DNA from: CAISIP01 sp965278985
GTDB lineage: Bacteria; Pseudomonadota; Gammaproteobacteria; Burkholderiales; Burkholderiaceae_C
Reading direction: 5' to 3'
Length of the DNA: 64,000 nucleotides
Assembly: GCA_965278985.1 (NCBI GenBank)
Contig: OZ257131.1
Coordinates: forward strand, 868,001 to 932,000
Shown in pieces: positions 50,289 to 58,036 of the stretch. Position 1 is the first letter of the stretch. Each line of letters starts with the position of its first letter. A program made the position numbers and the translations under genes. The notes below the pieces were generated by a model, which was not told the origin of the DNA, ran no database searches, and saw only the letters and a list, made by a program, of their open reading frames with translations.

Positions 50289-51470
50289 TCAGGCGGCTGG
50301 CGGCGAAGGTGGTACTTCGCCCGGCCCGGGCAGCGCCACGGGCAGAGGCGCCACATCGGGCGCGGGCAAGGTGGGTTCGGGCAGCGGGGCCCGACCGGCG
50401 CGCAGGCGCTCCTGCTCGATGGCGAAGATGTCCCACACGGCCATGAACATCGCGGCGATCAGCGGACCGATGACGAAGCCATTCAGGCCGAACAGCGCCA
50501 TGCCGCCCAGGGTGCTGATCAGCACCACGTAGTCGGGCATCTTTGTATCCTTGCCCACCAGCAGCGGGCGCAGCACGTTGTCCACCAGGCCGATCGCGAC
50601 CACGCCGTAGACCACGAGGCCGACGCCCTGCAGCGTCTCGCCCGTGGCCAGCAGGTACAGTGCCACGGGGCCCCACACCAGCCCCGCGCCCACGGCGGGC
50701 AGCAACGACAGGAAGGCCATCAGAACGGCCCAGAGCACCGGCGCGTGGATGCCCAGCACCCAGAAGGCCAGGCCGCCCAGCGCGCCTTGCACGGCCGCGA
50801 CCGCGATGTTGCCCTTCACCGTGGCACGGATCACGGTGGTGAACTTCAGCGAGAGTTCGCGCAGGTAGTCCGGGTCCAGCGGGATGGCGTCGCGCATGCG
50901 CCGCGACAGCCCGGCGCCGTCGCGCAGCAGGAAGAACAGCAGGTACAGCATGATGAAGAAGCTCACCACGAAGTCGAAGGTGTTCTGGCCGATGTCCAGC
51001 GCGCTCTGGGCGATGCGCTGGCTGCCCTGGTTGAGGGCATCGGTGAGGCGCTGCTGCAGCAGCGACAGGTTGCTCAGGCCGAAGCGGCCCAGCAGCTGCG
51101 TGAGCCAGTCCGGCAGCGCGGCATAGATCTGTTGCGCATAGGTGCTGAGGCTGAAACCGCCGTCGCGGCTGCGCTGGTACAGCGCCGTTCCCTCCTGCAC
51201 CAGCGAGGCCGCGATCATCGACAGCGGGAGGATCACCAGCAGCACGATCAGCAGCACCGTCAGCAGCGCCGACACGGTAGGCCGCCGGCCCGTGCGCGCG
51301 AGCAGCTTGCGGTGCAAGGGTGTGAAGACGATCGCCAGCACAGCGCCCCAGAACACCGCACCGTAGAAGGGCAGCAGGATCCAGCCGAAGGCCAGCGTCA
51401 CGCCGACCAGCAGCAGGATGAAGGTTTTCTGGTGGAGGGCGGGGGCGCGTTCGGGCGGAGGCTGCAGCAT
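50289..51470 (-). CDS. AI-2E (PerM/YdiK) family membrane protein
   Basis: A 393-residue protein with about seven to eight hydrophobic spans and the family signature VGKDTKMPDYVVLISTLGGM plus GLNGFVIGPLIAAMF near residue 335. Members are described as AI-2 exporters or sodium/proton antiporters; the role here is unknown. The end has a Pro-rich tail (PLPEPTLPAPDVAPLPVALP). It is monocistronic by spacing. Confidence 0.9.
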   Translation of the reverse strand: MLQPPPERAPALHQKTFILLLVGVTLAFGWILLPFYGAVFWGAVLAIVFTPLHRKLLARTGRRPTVSALLTVLLIVLLVILPLSMIAASLVQEGTALYQRSRDGGFSLSTYAQQIYAALPDWLTQLLGRFGLSNLSLLQQRLTDALNQGSQRIAQSALDIGQNTFDFVVSFFIMLYLLFFLLRDGAGLSRRMRDAIPLDPDYLRELSLKFTTVIRATVKGNIAVAAVQGALGGLAFWVLGIHAPVLWAVLMAFLSLLPAVGAGLVWGPVALYLLATGETLQGVGLVVYGVVAIGLVDNVLRPLLVGKDTKMPDYVVLISTLGGMALFGLNGFVIGPLIAAMFMAVWDIFAIEQERLRAGRAPLPEPTLPAPDVAPLPVALPGPGEVPPSPPAA

Positions 51471-51542
51471 GGGGAAGGGCGAAAGGATCGGTGCCGCATC
51501 GTAGCTGTTGCGGTGCTACGGCTGTGTAGGCGCACGCCGCGC

Positions 51543-52166
51543 CTACCAGGCGCTGGACTGGCGCGAGAAGACCTCTCCGCGCCCCGAAGCCAGCAGCGAC
51601 AGGCGGGTCACGAGGTCATGCGACTGCACCGGCAACGGCATCGGCAGATGGGGAAGCAGGAACAACGCCAGCAGCAAGGTCGTGGGCACCCAGCGCTGTG
51701 GCATGGGCCCGTGCAGCCGCTGCCCCAGCACGATGGCGATCAGGGCCACCGTGGCACCGAGCGCGCATCCCGCCACCACCTCCGACACCGAATGCGCCCG
51801 CACGACCAGCCGCGACACGCCGACCGCCAGCCCGATCGCGATGCCGGCCGCCACGGCCACGCGTGGCACCCACTGCGCACGGGAACGTGGCCACACATAG
51901 AGCAGCATGGTGAATACGGCGGTGGCCAGCGTGGCATGGCCGCTGATGCCCGTGAAATCCAGCGCACGGATGCCGATGCCGAAGCCCAGGAAGGCGATCT
52001 TGCTGGCCAGCACCAGCAGCACGGCGCCCCCGAAACACAGCGCCCAGGCCCAGGCCATGCGCTGCGCACCGCCCCACCACAGCCAGGCCGTGAGCAATGC
52101 CGCAGCGGGCAGCAGCCACAGGGCGTTGCCGAGTTGGGTGATGACGAGCCAGGAGGAAGAGGTCAT
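51543..52166 (-). CDS. PAP2-family membrane phosphatase
   Basis: A 207-residue membrane protein with six spans. The PAP2 motifs are partly visible: ISGHATLATAVF (motif 2) and SRLVVRAHSVSEVVAG (motif 3, with Glu in place of the usual Asp). Motif 1 (KX6RP) is not clear. The family dephosphorylates lipid phosphates such as undecaprenyl pyrophosphate. The ATG at 52166 follows GGAGGAAGAGG-like purines on the coding strand's opposite; start chosen from the first hydrophobic span. Confidence 0.75.
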   Translation of the reverse strand: MTSSSWLVITQLGNALWLLPAAALLTAWLWWGGAQRMAWAWALCFGGAVLLVLASKIAFLGFGIGIRALDFTGISGHATLATAVFTMLLYVWPRSRAQWVPRVAVAAGIAIGLAVGVSRLVVRAHSVSEVVAGCALGATVALIAIVLGQRLHGPMPQRWVPTTLLLALFLLPHLPMPLPVQSHDLVTRLSLLASGRGEVFSRQSSAW

Positions 52167-52296
52167 TCGGGGAAGTGCAGCAGTCGAGCGGCGATTATGG
52201 TGCACCGCCGCAAGTGACTGTCCCCGTGCGCGCCGCGAGGCTCGGATGGGCCGCGGACGCTGCGGCAGCCTGGTGCCCGGAACCAGGCGCACCCAC

Positions 52297-52893
52297 TCAA
52301 TGCACCAGTGCCGCCTCGATCTGGGCGAAGGTGCGGGCCACCTCGAAGGGCTGGATGTCCTCCGTGCCCAGCTGGCGCGCGATCTGCGTGGCCGAGAAGA
52401 GGCCGCAGAGCAGGATCGTGCCGGCCGCCTGGTTCGTGGCGATCACCAGCACGTGCTGGCGGCCCAGGCGCTTGAGCGTGGCCACCATGTCGCCGACGTT
52501 GGCATGGCGCACGTCGCCGATGTCCAGCATGTCGATGTCGCCCAGCGGATGCATCAGGTCGGCCACGGTCAGCTCGCGCGGCAGGCCCTTGCCCTGGCTC
52601 GCCAGCTGCAACGGGCGTTCACCCAGCACGTCCTGCGCCGTGATCACGCCACACAGGTGCCGGTCCGCGTCCACCACCAGCAGCAGGCGCACGCCGTGCG
52701 TGATCATGCTTTCGTTGGCATCGAGGTAATGCACGTCGGGGGACACGGTCACCGGTTGCAGGCGCCGGAAATCGGTCATCGCTTCGGTGGCGGGCGACTG
52801 CAGGGTGACGGGGCGGCGCGACTCGCTGGGCGCCAGGGAGACGCGGTTGTCGGGGCGCTGGGTGGGCAGGGGCTTGAAGCTGGACGAGGACAT
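52297..52893 (-). CDS. CBS-domain protein
   Basis: A 198-residue cytoplasmic protein with a pair of CBS motifs: the first around residues 45-90 (VTVSPDVHYLDANESMITHG, then HLCGVITAQDVLGERP) and the second around 110-180 (DLMHPLGDIDMLDIGDVRHA, then QHVLVIATNQAAGTILLCGL). Such modules bind adenine nucleotides as energy sensors. No catalytic domain is attached. An 11-bp-phased CTGAA repeat lies about 95 bases upstream. Confidence 0.85.
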   Translation of the reverse strand: MSSSSFKPLPTQRPDNRVSLAPSESRRPVTLQSPATEAMTDFRRLQPVTVSPDVHYLDANESMITHGVRLLLVVDADRHLCGVITAQDVLGERPLQLASQGKGLPRELTVADLMHPLGDIDMLDIGDVRHANVGDMVATLKRLGRQHVLVIATNQAAGTILLCGLFSATQIARQLGTEDIQPFEVARTFAQIEAALVH

Positions 52894-52984
52894 GGACGCT
52901 TCCTTTCTTGTTCGATGTCGCGTGTCCAGTATGCGGCGGCGGCTGCTCCGCCGTCAACTGCCTGGGGGGAGAGTCTGGCGCGTT

Positions 52985-53001
52985 TTCAGATTGGCTTCAG
53001 A
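52985..53001. promoter_or_regulatory. 11-bp-phased TTCAGA direct repeat upstream of the CBS gene
   Basis: TTCAGA at 52985-52990 and again at 52996-53001, so starts are exactly 11 bases apart (CTGAA units on the minus strand). It overlaps the paiB stop and lies 92 bases ahead of the CBS-domain gene. It resembles the pair near the CadC-like gene and would suit an OmpR-family protein. Confidence 0.3.
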
Positions 53002-53644
53002 CTGGATGGCCGGGCGCACCTGCCTGCAGCATGGCGTCTCCCAATTCCGTGGCGCCGCGTGCCTTCAGCGCGTTTGCCGCGCCCAGCCGGTCGCGCGCTT
53101 CTTTGTTCTGGCCCAGCTTGGACTTGGCCTCGATGCGCGTCACCTGCACCTCGATGCCCACGATGGCCTGCAGCATCTGGTCGATGTACTCCCTGGCCGA
53201 ATCGCCCATGCGCCAGGGCTTTGGGTCGCCCGTGCGCGCCTCGTGGGTGCGTGTAAGGCGCGCGACCACGCTGCGCAGGAAGCGCTCGTCGTCATGGATG
53301 CGCAGCGTGCCGTGCACGTGCACGACCTGGTAATTCCAGGTAGGCACCTGGCGGTGCAGTTCGTGTTTGCTGGGATACCAGTTGGGCGATACGTAGCCAT
53401 CCGCACCGCGGAAGATCACCATCACCGCGTCACCGTCCTTCTGCTCGCGCCACAGCGCGTTGGCCCGCGCCACGTGGGCCAGCAGGGCACCTTGCGGGCC
53501 TTGCGTGGTGTCGAAGGCAAACGGGATGTGGGCCGCATCCAGCCCCTGCGGGCCCTGCACCACCAGGCTGCCGAAGGGATGGGCGTCGATGAAGCGGTGG
53601 ATCTCCCCGGTGCGGGATTCGGCGAAATGGGGTGGGTTGTACAT
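52997..53644 (-). CDS. PaiB-type FMN-binding protein
   Basis: A 215-residue protein of the FMN-binding negative transcriptional regulator (PaiB) family: MYNPPHFAES at the start, GPQGALLAHVARANALWRE, then YVSPNWYPSKHELHRQVPTWNY, the family's strongest signature. In Bacillus PaiB affects sporulation and degradative enzyme genes; the split-barrel fold suggests a flavin-linked enzyme. Start at 53644 chosen by the conserved N-terminus. A LexA box lies 79 bases upstream. Confidence 0.9.
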   Translation of the reverse strand: MYNPPHFAESRTGEIHRFIDAHPFGSLVVQGPQGLDAAHIPFAFDTTQGPQGALLAHVARANALWREQKDGDAVMVIFRGADGYVSPNWYPSKHELHRQVPTWNYQVVHVHGTLRIHDDERFLRSVVARLTRTHEARTGDPKPWRMGDSAREYIDQMLQAIVGIEVQVTRIEAKSKLGQNKEARDRLGAANALKARGATELGDAMLQAGAPGHPV

Positions 53645-53722
53645 CGTCGTGGTGCTTGGCGTGCCGGCGGCTTCGAGGGGGCGATTGTGGCGCGTCAAAG
53701 GGCGACGTCGCCACCTCGAATG

Positions 53723-53738
53723 CTGTATTCATGTACAG
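53723..53738. promoter_or_regulatory. LexA-type SOS box
   Basis: CTGT-N8-ACAG (CTGTATTCATGTACAG), the full LexA consensus core of beta- and gammaproteobacteria, with flanking TG/TA as in strong boxes. It lies between paiB (minus) and the truncated 2'-5' RNA ligase gene (plus, start 28 bases later). An SRAP gene, a family often under SOS control, lies 1.8 kb downstream. Confidence 0.7.
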
Positions 53739-53765
53739 TATTTCGGGATGCCCAGGAGAACCACC

Positions 53766-54199
53766 ATGCCGCGCGCTTCGTCTTCGTCACCTGCCTCCGG
53801 CACCGTCCATGGCCTGTACCTGATGCTGCTGCCGCCGGATGCGGTGCGGGCGCAGGCCGCCGCCGTGCAGCGTGGCATTGCCCAGGGCCTGGGGCTGCGG
53901 CACGCACTGGCCGGTATCGAACGCCTGCACAAGACGATGTTTCCCCTGTGCATGTACGCCACCGTGCCTGAAGGCCTGCTGCCGGCGGTGGACGAAGCGG
54001 TGCGGGTCCGTTGACGCCGCGCCCTTCGACCTCGTGCTGGACGAGCTCGACGGCTGGAGAGGCCAGGGTGCAGCGTTGGCAGGAGCCTATCCACTAGCAT
54101 GTCCAGGAACTGGCGTTGGTGTGCAGCCTGCAGGGCCAGTCGCTCCACCGGCTGCTGGCACGCTGGCCGCTGCGCAGCCGGCAACTGCGGTTGCTCTGA
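53766..54199 (+). pseudogene. 2'-5' RNA ligase (ThpR/LigT) gene with internal deletion and frameshift
   Basis: The ATG at 53766 has AGGAGA upstream. The frame gives TVHGLYLMLLPPDAVRAQAA and IAQGLGLRHALAGIERLHKT, then stops at 54014. The next conserved piece (FDLVLDELDGWRGQG) follows directly in another frame, and the family C-terminus (LVCSLQGQSLHRLLARWPLR) ends at a TGA at 54197-54199 in a third position. The central region, with the second HxT active-site motif, is missing. It is therefore a decayed cyclic-phosphodiesterase gene. The LexA box lies just upstream. Confidence 0.7.
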
Positions 54200-54276
54200 C
54201 GCCAGGTGGGACCGGTAGCGCCCGCTGCGGCCCCGGGGCCGCGGCGTTGGTGCGCGAGGGGACGGGCGCCGGAGGG

Positions 54277-54663
54277 TCAGCCCTCCACCACGGCGATGCA
54301 CTCGATCTCGAAACGCAGCGCCGCCGACAGGCAGCCCGTGATCGTGGTGCGGGCGGGGTAGGGTGCGCTGAAGTATTCGCGGTAGAGCCTGTTGAAGTGC
54401 GGCACATCCTCGGCGTCGCGCACGTAGTTGCGTGTCTGCACGACATGGCGCAGGTCGGCGCCCGCGGACTGCAGCACCTTGCGCAGGTTGTCCACCGAGC
54501 GGCGGAACTCGCCCTCGAAGTCGTCCGACACGATCTGGCCCGTGGCATCCACCGAGGCCTGCCCGGAGACGAAGACCAGGTTGCCCACCTTCACGGCGGG
54601 GCTGAAGGGCAGGTGCGAGACGGGCGTGTCCGCTTCGCGCGGGTAGGAAACGAGGCTGCTCAT
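54277..54663 (-). CDS. RidA-family imine/enamine deaminase
   Basis: A 128-residue RidA/YjgF protein: FSPAVKVGNLVFVSGQASVD, the central NLRKVLQSAGADLRHVVQTR helix and YPARTTITGCLSAALRFEIE with the catalytic Arg. The family hydrolyses reactive 2-aminoacrylate or related imines released by PLP enzymes. Start at 54663 chosen because earlier frames are low-complexity. It is followed by the pseudogene on the other strand. Confidence 0.9.
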   Translation of the reverse strand: MSSLVSYPREADTPVSHLPFSPAVKVGNLVFVSGQASVDATGQIVSDDFEGEFRRSVDNLRKVLQSAGADLRHVVQTRNYVRDAEDVPHFNRLYREYFSAPYPARTTITGCLSAALRFEIECIAVVEG

Positions 54664-54760
54664 GGACGGTCCTGGCATGGGAGGGGCGCCCATTGTGGAG
54701 GCGGGCACACGCCCGCGGGCCGCAGCTCCGCCTGGCGAAACATCCTTCGCCACCCGGTGC

Positions 54761-55501
54761 TCAGAAGAGCTCGAGGTTGTCCGTGGGCCGCGGGACGGGC
54801 CGCGCGACGGGCGGGGGCTTGGGGCGCTGCCTGGACGTGGCCACGCTGCTGGCGCGCGGCGCCCGTGGGGGCAGCGGCGCGGGCATGGCCTCCAGCGGCC
54901 CGTCCCAGCGGCGGAAGAAGCGCGGTGCCTCGCGCACCGGGCAGCGCAGCCACGCGCCGAAGTCCGCCGGATGCAGGATCACGACCATGCGTTTCTCGTC
55001 GCCGGGCTTGTGGAAGTGCTGCATCACTGGATGGCCCTCGGCATTCACCGTCAGCATGGCGAAGGTGAACAGCCTGTGGCCGTCGGGCGCGGTCCAGGCC
55101 CGGTAGATGCCGGCGATGCCCATGGGGGCGCCGTCCGCGTGTTGCACGCTCCAGCGCTCCGCCTTGCCGCTGTCCCAGCGCGGCTCGTAGACCCAGTCGG
55201 CCGGGATGATGCAGCGCCAGCCCTGGCGCCAGGATTCGCGGAAGCTCGGCAGCTCGGCCACCGTTTCCGAGCGCGCGTTGTAGGTCTTGCGTCCCGCCGC
55301 CATCTCGGCCTGGAAATGCGGCAACAGCCCGAAGAGGCCGTCGTCGCAGATGGCGTTGCCGGAGCCGTCCTCCGCGAGCCGTATGAAAGGTGCCACGCCC
55401 AGCGGCCACACTTCGGGCGGAAGGTGGTCCGCGCTGCGGTGCACGCCGAAGTAGCGCTTCAGGCGCTCGGCGTTGACGGTGGCCTGGTAGTTGGAGCACA
55501 T
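54761..55501 (-). CDS. SRAP-family protein (YedK/HMCES-like abasic-site DNA-protein crosslinker)
   Basis: A 246-residue SRAP protein. The catalytic set is present: C2 (MCSNYQA), N75 (TYNARSETV), E106 (WVYEPRW) and His at 162/164 before KRMVVIL. These proteins attach through Cys2 to abasic sites in single-stranded DNA and protect them during replication. A Pro/Arg-rich tail of about 40 residues follows. The family is often SOS-linked; a LexA box lies in the region but not directly upstream. It starts 10 bases after the hyi stop. Confidence 0.93.
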   Translation of the reverse strand: MCSNYQATVNAERLKRYFGVHRSADHLPPEVWPLGVAPFIRLAEDGSGNAICDDGLFGLLPHFQAEMAAGRKTYNARSETVAELPSFRESWRQGWRCIIPADWVYEPRWDSGKAERWSVQHADGAPMGIAGIYRAWTAPDGHRLFTFAMLTVNAEGHPVMQHFHKPGDEKRMVVILHPADFGAWLRCPVREAPRFFRRWDGPLEAMPAPLPPRAPRASSVATSRQRPKPPPVARPVPRPTDNLELF

Positions 55502-55511
55502 GGCCGAAGGC

Positions 55512-56300
55512 TCAGGCGCCGATGCCGGCAATGTCGCGCAGCCAGCCCAGTCCTTCGGTGGTCGTCGTGGCCGGCCGGTACTCGCAGCCGATCCACCCCG
55601 GGTAGCCCAGCCCGTCGATGTACCGCAGCAACCAGGCATAGTTGATCTCGCCCGTGCCCGGCTCATGGCGGCCCGGCGTGTCGGCCAGCTGCATGTGGGC
55701 GATGCGCGGCAGGTGCTGCGCGATGCTGGCGGCCAGCTCGCCCTGGGTGCGCTGGGCGTGGTAGATGTCGAACTGCAGGTAGAGGTTGTCGCTGCCCACG
55801 GCGTCCATGATCTCCAGTGCCTGTGGAATGTTGTTCAGGAAATAGCCAGGGATGTCGAAGCGGTTGATCGGTTCGACCAGCAGCCGGATGCCGGCGGCGC
55901 GTGCCTGGTCCGCGGCGTGGCGCAGGTTCTGCAGCAGGCAGTCCCGGGCCCGCGCGATCGAGACACCCGGTGGCACCAGGCCCGCCATGCAATGCACCTG
56001 CGGGCAGCCCAGGGCCTGGGCGTATTCCAGGCCCTTGTGCACGCCCTCGCGGAACGCGGCTTCGCGACCGGGGTGGCAGGCGATCCCGCGCTCACCGCCC
56101 TCCCAATCCCCCGGCGGCAGGTTGTGCAGCACCACCTGCAGGCCCGTGTCGCGCAGAGCCTGCACCAGCTCTGTCTTAGTCTGTGCATAGGGAAACAGCA
56201 TCTCCACGGCTTCGAAGCCCGCGGCGCGCGCGGCCTCGAAGCGCGCCATGAAGGGCACTTCGTTGAACATCATCGACAGGTTGGCGGCAAGGCGTGGCAT
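55512..56300 (-). CDS. hyi: Hydroxypyruvate isomerase
   Basis: A 262-residue TIM-barrel isomerase of the xylose-isomerase-like type. Hyi features: RLAANLSMMFNEVPFMARF at the start, LLVEPINRFDIPGYFLNN (metal ligand Glu), LQFDIYHAQRTQGEL and a final IGCEYRPA. It converts hydroxypyruvate to tartronate semialdehyde in glyoxylate metabolism. No gcl or glxR gene is nearby, so its pathway partners are elsewhere. The SRAP gene follows after 10 bases. Confidence 0.9.
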   Translation of the reverse strand: MPRLAANLSMMFNEVPFMARFEAARAAGFEAVEMLFPYAQTKTELVQALRDTGLQVVLHNLPPGDWEGGERGIACHPGREAAFREGVHKGLEYAQALGCPQVHCMAGLVPPGVSIARARDCLLQNLRHAADQARAAGIRLLVEPINRFDIPGYFLNNIPQALEIMDAVGSDNLYLQFDIYHAQRTQGELAASIAQHLPRIAHMQLADTPGRHEPGTGEINYAWLLRYIDGLGYPGWIGCEYRPATTTTEGLGWLRDIAGIGA

Positions 56301-56431
56301 GGTGCACCGGGGCAGATGGGGTCGGGCGTCCATTGTGCGTCGACACCAGGGCTTTGCGCGGCGGTGCGCTGGCGGCTGTCGGCTTTGCGCTGACAATGGC
56401 GTTTTAGAACATCGCCCTGCTGACCCTTCCG

Positions 56432-56911
56432 ATGAAAATCCAGAAAGACACCGCCGTCACCCTGCGCTGCAAGATCTACCACGCCACCACGGGCCAGGCC
56501 ATCGACGACTCCGCGGAGCCGATGGCCTACCTGCATGGCGGCTACGATGGCATGCGCCCGAAGATCGAGGCGGCCCTCGAAGGCCAGGAAGCCGGCTTCA
56601 AGACCACGGTGGAGCTGAGCGTGGAGGAAGGTTTCGGCGCGCGCGACGAGGCCCTGGCCATCAGCATCCCCAAGACCGAATTCCCCCCCGGCGTGAAGGT
56701 CGGCGGGCATGTGCGCACCCGCACCGAAGACGGCCGTGATGCGGTCTTCCGCGTGGTCAAGATCAAGGGTCCGCAGGTCCTGTTGGACGGCAACCACGAC
56801 CTGGCCGGTTTGCCGCTGCGCTTCAAGCTCGAAGTGCTGGATGTGCGCGCCGCCTCGGCCGAGGAGATCGCCCACCAGCATGTGCACGGTGCCCACGGGC
56901 ACCACCACTGA
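56432..56911 (+). CDS. SlyD-like FKBP-type peptidyl-prolyl isomerase
   Basis: A 159-residue FKBP of the SlyD class: TLRCKIYHATTGQAIDDSAE, the GGYDGMRPKIEAALEGQEAG active-site loop, an inserted flap domain (about residues 75-130) and a His-rich end, AHQHVHGAHGHHH. It speeds prolyl isomerisation and folding; the His tail can bind nickel or other metals. ATG at 56432 begins the conserved sequence. It is monocistronic. Confidence 0.9.
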   Translation: MKIQKDTAVTLRCKIYHATTGQAIDDSAEPMAYLHGGYDGMRPKIEAALEGQEAGFKTTVELSVEEGFGARDEALAISIPKTEFPPGVKVGGHVRTRTEDGRDAVFRVVKIKGPQVLLDGNHDLAGLPLRFKLEVLDVRAASAEEIAHQHVHGAHGHHH

Positions 56912-56916
56912 GAGAA

Positions 56917-57060
56917 GGGCGCCCCCCGTTACGGACGCTCACTGCGTGTAGCGTCCTATACCCCCCACTGGGGGGCGCACCCAGTGGCCCGGCGGAGCCG
57001 GCTCCACGGGTGCACTGGAAGGAAGCGCGTCCCTTCCAAGCCTACGGGCGCGACCCGCGC
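56917..57060. repeat. Structured intergenic repeat element
   Basis: Several nested inverted repeats in a row: GCGCCCCCC (56919-56927) with GGGGGGCGC (56970-56978), inside it GGACGCT (56933-56939) with AGCGTCC (56950-56956); then CCAGTG (56981-56986) with CACTGG (57013-57018) around the palindrome GGAGCCGGCTCC (56994-57005). Elements of this composition (C-run, short insert, G-run, then a 'gcggagccggctcc' part) occur in many copies between genes of comamonads. No ORF of note is inside it. It separates slyD from enoyl-CoA hydratase, both ending here. Confidence 0.65.
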
Positions 57061-57079
57061 CATGCCCCAATGTGTTGCG

Positions 57080-57871
57080 TCACGCGCCGGGCTTGGGCCA
57101 CTGGAACTGCATCACCTCCTTGGCCACGAAGCGACGCGCGGCCTCGCGGTGGTACTCACTGGAGCCGGCTATGGCCTGCGCGGCGGCTTCCATCTGCAGC
57201 ATCGCGTCCAGCGTGCTCCCGAGCGAGGCGTTGAGCGCTTCCTTGGTGAGTGAGAGCGCTGTGCCCGATGCACTGGCGAAGCCGCGGGCCAGCGCCTGTG
57301 CGCGCTCCATCAGGCCATCCGCGGGCACCACTTCCAGCGCGATGCCGAGTTGCACGGCCTCGGCGGCCGACAGCTCGCGGGCCGAATACAGGATCTCCTT
57401 CGCACGCTGCATGCCCACGATGCGCGGCAGGGTGTAGAGCGCGCCGTAGTCCGGCACCAGGCCGATGCGGTTGAAGGCCATGCAGAAGCGTGCCCGGTCC
57501 GAGGCCAGCACGATGTCGCACAGCAGTGCCATCGAGAAGCCCGCGCCGTAGGCCACGCCATCGACGGCCGCGATGATCGGTTTGTCCAGGGCGTGCATCG
57601 CCATCACCAGCCGGTGCAGGCTGCGCATCCGGTCGCGGCGCTGCTCCGTCGTGCGCTCGGTGGTGGCCATGCCCCGCACGTCACCCCCGGCGCAGAAGGC
57701 GCCGCCCGCGCCCGTGAGCACCAGCACGCGCACGTCGGGGTCGCGCGTGATGCGCACGAACTGCGCGTCCAGCGCCTGGGCCAGCGCATCGCTCAGGGCG
57801 TTCCTGGCTTCGGGGCGGTTGAGGGTCAGGGTGGCGATGCCGTCCTGGCAGTCGTAGAGGAGGGGCTCCAT
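57080..57871 (-). CDS. Enoyl-CoA hydratase/isomerase family protein
   Basis: A 263-residue crotonase-fold protein: NRPEARNALSDALAQAL, oxyanion-hole pieces GAGGAFCAGGDVRGMAT and AVDGVAYGAGFSMALLCD, and FNRIGLVPDYGALYTLP. The Asp in VPDYG instead of the second catalytic Glu is like PaaG-type isomerases, so hydration or isomerisation of an unsaturated acyl-CoA is possible. Start at 57871. It is divergent from the thiolase-like gene by 165 bases, suggesting shared control in an acyl-CoA pathway. Confidence 0.9.
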   Translation of the reverse strand: MEPLLYDCQDGIATLTLNRPEARNALSDALAQALDAQFVRITRDPDVRVLVLTGAGGAFCAGGDVRGMATTERTTEQRRDRMRSLHRLVMAMHALDKPIIAAVDGVAYGAGFSMALLCDIVLASDRARFCMAFNRIGLVPDYGALYTLPRIVGMQRAKEILYSARELSAAEAVQLGIALEVVPADGLMERAQALARGFASASGTALSLTKEALNASLGSTLDAMLQMEAAAQAIAGSSEYHREAARRFVAKEVMQFQWPKPGA

Positions 57872-58036
57872 GGCGGTCCTGTGGTGCGGATGAAAAAGCG
57901 GATACGGGCGATGCGCCGGGACCATGTCACGGCCGGGACGACACACCGCGCCTGCAGCAGCGATGATAGAGAGACAGGGCTGTCACGTGGGGTCACGTCA
58001 GAGACGCCCTCACCCGCCGCACACCATGGACATCCG

